A stretch of 8,333 nucleotides of DNA from assembly GCA_013375335.1 (NCBI GenBank), contig JABXJZ010000053.1:1-8333 (forward strand). The letters run 5' to 3'. Below the pieces are notes generated by a model. That model did no database searches. It had not been told where the DNA came from and saw only the letters and a program-made list of their open reading frames with translations. Numbering within the stretch: position 1 is the first letter of the stretch; each line of letters opens with the position of its first letter. The stretch comes from Desulfobacterales bacterium. Lineage in GTDB: Bacteria; Desulfobacterota; DSM-4660; Desulfatiglandales; B25-G16. This document shows, one piece after another, positions 5,282 through 8,333 of the stretch. Position numbers and translations under genes: made by a program.

Positions 5282-7087
5282 GTGAAACTATTGAAAGTTA
5301 GTTGTCGTGCAAGAAAAAGCAGGGCAATAACTCAAGTACAGGCATTAGCCATCGTCGTTGTGGTCATCATAGCTGGAGTGGGCATCTGGTACATGACGAA
5401 GCCCGCTCCAACTCCCTCTCCAAGTCCAAGTCCTTCGCCCTCTCCCAGCCCCTCTCCAAGTCCAAGTCCTTCACCGAGTCCTTCGCCCTCTCCCAGCCCC
5501 ACACCGACACCGAAACCCACGAAAAGGGTTCTAAGAAGCACTTGGGCGTTCCCGACGTATATAGACCCTGGCGTGGGCAACGATCGCTCATCCAGATGTG
5601 CTCAAGTCAACCTTTATGACCCGCTAATCAGGCTGGGCATGGGCGGGGTAGTCGAGCCCTACCTAGCAACGGAATGGACTCACTCGGAGGACGGTCTAAC
5701 GTGGAACTTCACAATAAGACAGGGCGTCGAGTTCCATGATGGCACTGAACTGATGGCGGAGGATGTCGCCTTCTCAATGAACAGGATAATCACCATGGGG
5801 CTAGGGTACGCATTCGTACTAACACCCTACGTCGAACCTAACGCAGAAGCCGTCGGCGACTACACCGTCCAGTTCCACCTGAAAAGCCCGTTCGGGCCCT
5901 TCGTTAGCGCCTTGAACCGCTTTTACGTCCTTAACAAAGACCTCGTGATGGAGCATCTCAAAGAGGGGGAGTACGGTGACATGGGCGATTATGGCAAAGA
6001 ATGGCTCTTAACAAACGACGCCGGCTCTGGTCCGTATAAGGTGAAATCCTTCGTCTTGGAGGAAAAACTAGTCATGGAGAAGTTCGATGACTATTGGAAC
6101 GACTTTTCGGATAAGGCCCCGGATATCATAGAGATGTTAGCAACGACTGAGCCGATCACGGTAAGGACGATGCTAGCCAACAAGGAACTCGAGTACTCTG
6201 ACTGCTGGCAACCCCTTGAAAACTTCTTGGTGATCAAGGATCTTCCGGATACGACGATATCAGGAAGGGGAGCCACAATGGGCGGAGCTTACCTTATGGT
6301 AAACACCAAACTACCGCCGACTGACGATGTCCACTTCAGGAAGGCCATGGCTTGGTGTCTGAACTACACTAAAGTTACTACTGATTTGTTCCCAGGCACC
6401 ATACAGATGGTAGGACCTGCCAACACAGCTATGCTAGGGCATAATCCGGATGTACTCCAATATCACCAAGACTACGACAAGGCAATGGAGGAGTTGGCCC
6501 TTTCAAAGTACGCCAACAACTATACCGATTATGAGGTTGACCTACACTGGTGCGCCGAGGTCCCAGACGAAGAGAAGGTGGCCATGCAGTTCATGATGGA
6601 CTGCGCTCAGGTCGACATAACGGTGAATGTCATCAGAACACCATGGACGACTATGGTTGAGGAAGCGGGGATGTTGGAGACGAGTCCTCATATCATCTGG
6701 GTGTTCGCTGGAGGAAGTTATCCTGAGGCGGGTTCCGTCTTAATAGCCAGATATCACTCAGATAACGCCGCTTCATGGCAACAGAACGAATGGCTTTTAA
6801 ATGAAACGCTTGATGCGATGATGGAAGATGCTGTAGCGACCCTAGACTTCGATGAGAGAATGGAGAAGTACAAAGTCATACAGAGAGACCTTGCGAACAT
6901 CTGTCCAAGTATCTGCATGTTCCAAGACCTCAACTGGCAGGCTTATCCTGACTATGTAACACCCCATTGGGTAAAATACGGTGAATACGTCAAACCCGCA
7001 CTCCTAGGAGACGTATATATCTTCCCGTTTGAAGAGTTTGAATGCCGACTCTGGGACGTAGATAGAGAGATAGAGTACGCTGACTAA
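5282..7087 (+). CDS. ABC transporter solute-binding protein, family 5 (peptide/opine/nickel type), surface anchored
   Basis: 601 residues. The N-terminus KSRAITQVQALAIVVVV followed by a helix to about residue 37 resembles archaeal class III (pilin-like) signal peptides seen on sugar- and peptide-binding proteins, with possible PibD cleavage after Ala15. Otherwise it is a simple membrane anchor. Next is a stalk of alternating Pro and Ser (residues 45-73) ending in TPTPKPTK. The binding domain runs from about 83: LYDPLIRL (111-118), EPYLATEW (125-132), the hallmark DGLTWNFTIRQGVEFHDGT (137-155), AEDVAFSM (159-166) and GSGPYKV (248-254). Length and order fit the family-5 binding fold. It captures oligopeptides or other small solutes outside the cell for the permeases encoded downstream. 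Four N-x-S/T sequons are present (Asn142, 361, 413, 507). GTG 5282 is chosen because a TATA box lies at the right distance and the positively charged start is kept. The ligand cannot be named. Confidence 0.93.
   Translation: MKLLKVSCRARKSRAITQVQALAIVVVVIIAGVGIWYMTKPAPTPSPSPSPSPSPSPSPSPSPSPSPSPSPSPTPTPKPTKRVLRSTWAFPTYIDPGVGNDRSSRCAQVNLYDPLIRLGMGGVVEPYLATEWTHSEDGLTWNFTIRQGVEFHDGTELMAEDVAFSMNRIITMGLGYAFVLTPYVEPNAEAVGDYTVQFHLKSPFGPFVSALNRFYVLNKDLVMEHLKEGEYGDMGDYGKEWLLTNDAGSGPYKVKSFVLEEKLVMEKFDDYWNDFSDKAPDIIEMLATTEPITVRTMLANKELEYSDCWQPLENFLVIKDLPDTTISGRGATMGGAYLMVNTKLPPTDDVHFRKAMAWCLNYTKVTTDLFPGTIQMVGPANTAMLGHNPDVLQYHQDYDKAMEELALSKYANNYTDYEVDLHWCAEVPDEEKVAMQFMMDCAQVDITVNVIRTPWTTMVEEAGMLETSPHIIWVFAGGSYPEAGSVLIARYHSDNAASWQQNEWLLNETLDAMMEDAVATLDFDERMEKYKVIQRDLANICPSICMFQDLNWQAYPDYVTPHWVKYGEYVKPALLGDVYIFPFEEFECRLWDVDREIEYAD
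5402..5521 (+). repeat. Ser/Pro stalk-coding region with internal DNA duplications
   Basis: This codes for residues 41-80 of the binding protein, including an uninterrupted Pro-Ser alternation at 45-73. The DNA itself is repeated: 5414-5436 and 5450-5472 are identical over 23 bases (36 bases apart), and 5429-5452 and 5477-5500 are identical over 24 bases (48 bases apart). Both offsets are multiples of 12 bases, so copies stay in frame. This suggests recent growth of the stalk by slippage or unequal recombination; stalk length may vary between strains. Confidence 0.85.
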
Positions 7088-7100
7088 GAATTCATGAAAA

Positions 7101-7110
7101 AATTCAAATA
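7101..7110 (+). promoter_or_regulatory. Weak TATA-like box before the DppB-like gene
   Basis: TTCAAATA (7103-7110) is centred about 27 bases before ATG 7134, and no Shine-Dalgarno site precedes that ATG. This is compatible with a second, leaderless transcript for the permease. The match is modest and the AT-rich gap makes chance likely. Confidence 0.25.
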
Positions 7111-7112
7111 CC

Positions 7113-7120
7113 TTTTTTTT
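7113..7120 (+). terminator. Eight-T tract between binding-protein and permease genes
   Basis: A run of eight T in the 46-base gap, 26 bases after the binding-protein stop codon. In archaea such tracts promote termination without a stem. Partial termination here would yield more binding protein than permease, a common need in ABC uptake operons. The flanking GAATT/AATTC inverted pair is too short to be a firm stem. Confidence 0.45.
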
Positions 7121-7133
7121 ACCCTTTGCTCTG

Positions 7134-8159
7134 ATGAGGCTTTCAACTTACATATTAAAAAGGCTCTTCTACTCGGTATTCGTCTTATTGGGGCTCTCAG
7201 TGCTCATCTTCACTATTTCCAGAGTAGTTCCAGGTGACCCCGCGAGACTGTCCCTGGGGCCTCTTGCTCCACAATGGGCAGTTGACCAGCTTAGAGAAAA
7301 GCTGCATCTCAATGACCCTTTACCTGTTCAATATTTCATCTGGTTGACAAATGCTTTGCAGGGCGACCTTGGGGAGTCACTGGTCTCTAAGCGCTCTGTC
7401 ATGAAGGATTTTTTAACTTTTTTCCCCGCAACCCTTGAGCTCGTTATTTTCTCAATCGTCATATCGACGGTGTTGTCCATCATCCTCGGCGCCCTGGCTG
7501 GTAGAAGGGCCAACAGCCTCTTCGACAACCTGGTACGAGTGTTCTCATACATCGGAATCGCAGTTCCAAATTTTGTGTGGGCGGTTATAGCCTTATTCGC
7601 CTTCGGATATGTCTGGAAAGTACTCCCCGTGATGGGGCAGCTTAGTGTAGGCTTATCGCGTCCACCGGTGGTGACGGGCGCGATGTCCCTCGACTCACTC
7701 CTCGCCGGTAGAGTGGACGTCTTCATCAATCACCTAAGTCACATGATTCTGCCGAGCCTCTGCATGTCGATTGACCGCCTAGCTCAGGACGCCAAAATCC
7801 TCCGCGCAGGCATCGTAGAGAATCTGAGAAAGGACTATATCACAGCCGCGGTCTCTTACGGCATACCAGAGCGAAGGATCATGATGAGGTACCTCCTAAA
7901 ACCTTCCCTCATACCACTGGTCTCGATCATGGGCATGGAGATCGCGGCGTCTATGGGGGGCTCATTCATAATAGAGACCATCTTCAATTGGCCAGGGTTC
8001 GGCAGATATAGCATGTGGGCTATGTTAAACAAAGATTTGAACGCGGTCGTGGCAAGCGTCATGCTCATGGGCTTATTCTTCGCACTCTTCAACATAGTCG
8101 TCGATGTTATTGTTGCTTACCTGGATCCAAGAATCAGGGTGATGGAGAGGGCCAAGTAG
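7134..8159 (+). CDS. ABC transporter permease, DppB/OppB-like
   Basis: 341 residues, typical for the first permease of peptide/nickel-type uptake systems. The N-terminal helix (about 11-29) leads to the hallmark RVVPGDPA (30-37), then LREKLHLNDPLPVQY and GDLGESL in the external loop. Five more membrane helices follow. The cytoplasmic EAA-type loop that contacts the ATPase is at about 233-261: DYITAAVSYGIPERR with the conserved Gly243, then LLKPSLIPL. Near the end are ETIFNWPGFGR (281-291) and YLDPRIR (329-335), both family signatures. It pairs with the DppC-like permease encoded 16 bases downstream and receives solute from the binding protein encoded upstream. ATG 7134 is the first start that keeps the full first helix, although no ribosome binding site precedes it. 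No damage is seen. The transported solute (peptide, or less often nickel or sugar) cannot be decided. Confidence 0.95.
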   Translation: MRLSTYILKRLFYSVFVLLGLSVLIFTISRVVPGDPARLSLGPLAPQWAVDQLREKLHLNDPLPVQYFIWLTNALQGDLGESLVSKRSVMKDFLTFFPATLELVIFSIVISTVLSIILGALAGRRANSLFDNLVRVFSYIGIAVPNFVWAVIALFAFGYVWKVLPVMGQLSVGLSRPPVVTGAMSLDSLLAGRVDVFINHLSHMILPSLCMSIDRLAQDAKILRAGIVENLRKDYITAAVSYGIPERRIMMRYLLKPSLIPLVSIMGMEIAASMGGSFIIETIFNWPGFGRYSMWAMLNKDLNAVVASVMLMGLFFALFNIVVDVIVAYLDPRIRVMERAK

Positions 8160-8161
8160 GT

Positions 8162-8168
8162 GGAGGTG
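8162..8168 (+). promoter_or_regulatory. Strong ribosome binding site of the DppC-like gene
   Basis: GGAGGTG lies seven bases before ATG 8176 and is a near-perfect archaeal Shine-Dalgarno site. It decides ATG 8176 over the in-frame ATG at 8200. It contrasts with the binding-protein and DppB-like genes, which have none. Confidence 0.75.
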
Positions 8169-8175
8169 GTAAAAG

Positions 8176-8333
8176 ATGGGGACCCCCATATGGAGCCGTA
8201 TGAGTGAGGATCAACAGGAGAGCCTCAAGAAGAACTGGCACAAGTTTTCAACCAATCCCCTGTCCATTATAGGACTGTCCTCTGTTGTTCTTGTAATATT
8301 TTTAGCCGTTTTCGCCCCGTGGATCGCACCCTC
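8176..8333 (+). CDS. ABC transporter permease, DppC/OppC-like, N-terminal part (3' end outside window)
   Basis: 52 codons are open from ATG 8176 to the window edge. The cytoplasmic lead WHKFSTNPLSIIGL (residues 21-34) followed by the helix VVLVIFLAVFAPWIAP (37-52) is the classic start of DppC/OppC permeases, which usually read F-x-x-N-x-x-A-x-x-G then A-x-x-A-P-x-I-A-P. It begins 16 bases after the DppB-like stop and carries its own strong Shine-Dalgarno site, so the two are surely cotranscribed. It would form the second half of the membrane channel. The EAA loop and most of the protein lie beyond the window. Confidence 0.9.
   Translation, partial: MGTPIWSRMSEDQQESLKKNWHKFSTNPLSIIGLSSVVLVIFLAVFAPWIAP

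Noticed and set aside
5282..5305. Possible lipoprotein signal around Cys8 (VSC) of the binding protein.
   Set aside because: No hydrophobic segment precedes the cysteine and the -3 residue is Lys. The hydrophobic stretch comes after it, as in class III signals or simple anchors.
5302..5619. Alternate-frame readings of the Ser/Pro stalk on both strands, giving low-complexity Ser/Lys/Phe or Gly/Glu/Leu proteins.
   Set aside because: They arise from the repeated codons of the stalk. The binding-protein frame continues into a full conserved domain.
7088..7107. GAATT/AATTC inverted pair as a stem-loop terminator.
   Set aside because: A five-base AT-rich stem is too weak. The T8 tract alone is the better terminator candidate.
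7328..7729. Open frame of 133 codons on the - strand, opposite the DppB-like gene.
   Set aside because: It is antisense to a clear family member, has no motif and no promoter evidence.

Overview
The window reads as a chromosomal segment of an archaeon, most likely a Thermoproteota/Bathyarchaeia-type lineage (inference). The signs are TATA-like boxes about 25-30 bases before start codons, T-tract terminators, GTG starts, heavy AGG/AGA and ATA codon use, a dolichol-type glycosylation gene pair, and a solute-binding protein with an archaeal pilin-like (class III) N-terminus and a Ser/Pro stalk. No rRNA, tRNA, CRISPR array, insertion sequence or integrase is visible.

Region 1 (1-1712, + strand) holds the 3' part of a PMT/GT39-type membrane glycosyltransferase. 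A family-2 glycosyltransferase of the polyprenyl-phosphate sugar synthase type overlaps its end. The family-2 enzyme would charge a lipid carrier with a sugar and the membrane enzyme would transfer sugar at the cell surface. Region 2 (1829-3422, + strand) holds two tandem 243-residue paralogues of the Asp/Glu/hydantoin racemase family, about 65% identical by hand count, each with both family cysteines and each with its own probable promoter.

Region 3 (3489-5096, - strand) is a convergent gene for an unrecognised membrane protein: one N-terminal anchor, about eight beta-propeller repeats predicted outside the cell, and a glycine-rich C-terminal membrane domain. Region 4 (5097-5281) is an AT-rich divergent promoter region containing a palindromic TATA element. 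Region 5 (5282-8333, + strand) is a peptide/opine/nickel-type (family 5) ABC uptake operon: surface-anchored binding protein, DppB-like permease and the first 52 codons of a DppC-like permease. The operon runs off the right edge, where ATPase genes would be expected.

A plausible reading is a surface uptake and amino-acid-handling neighbourhood: peptides or related compounds are captured and imported by the ABC system, and the racemases act on amino acids or hydantoin-like substrates inside the cell. That link rests on proximity only, because the propeller gene separates the two modules on the opposite strand. The most unusual items are the propeller/glycine-rich membrane protein, the palindromic TATA element with a probably leaderless binding-protein mRNA, and the nearly identical DNA patch inside otherwise diverged racemase paralogues.
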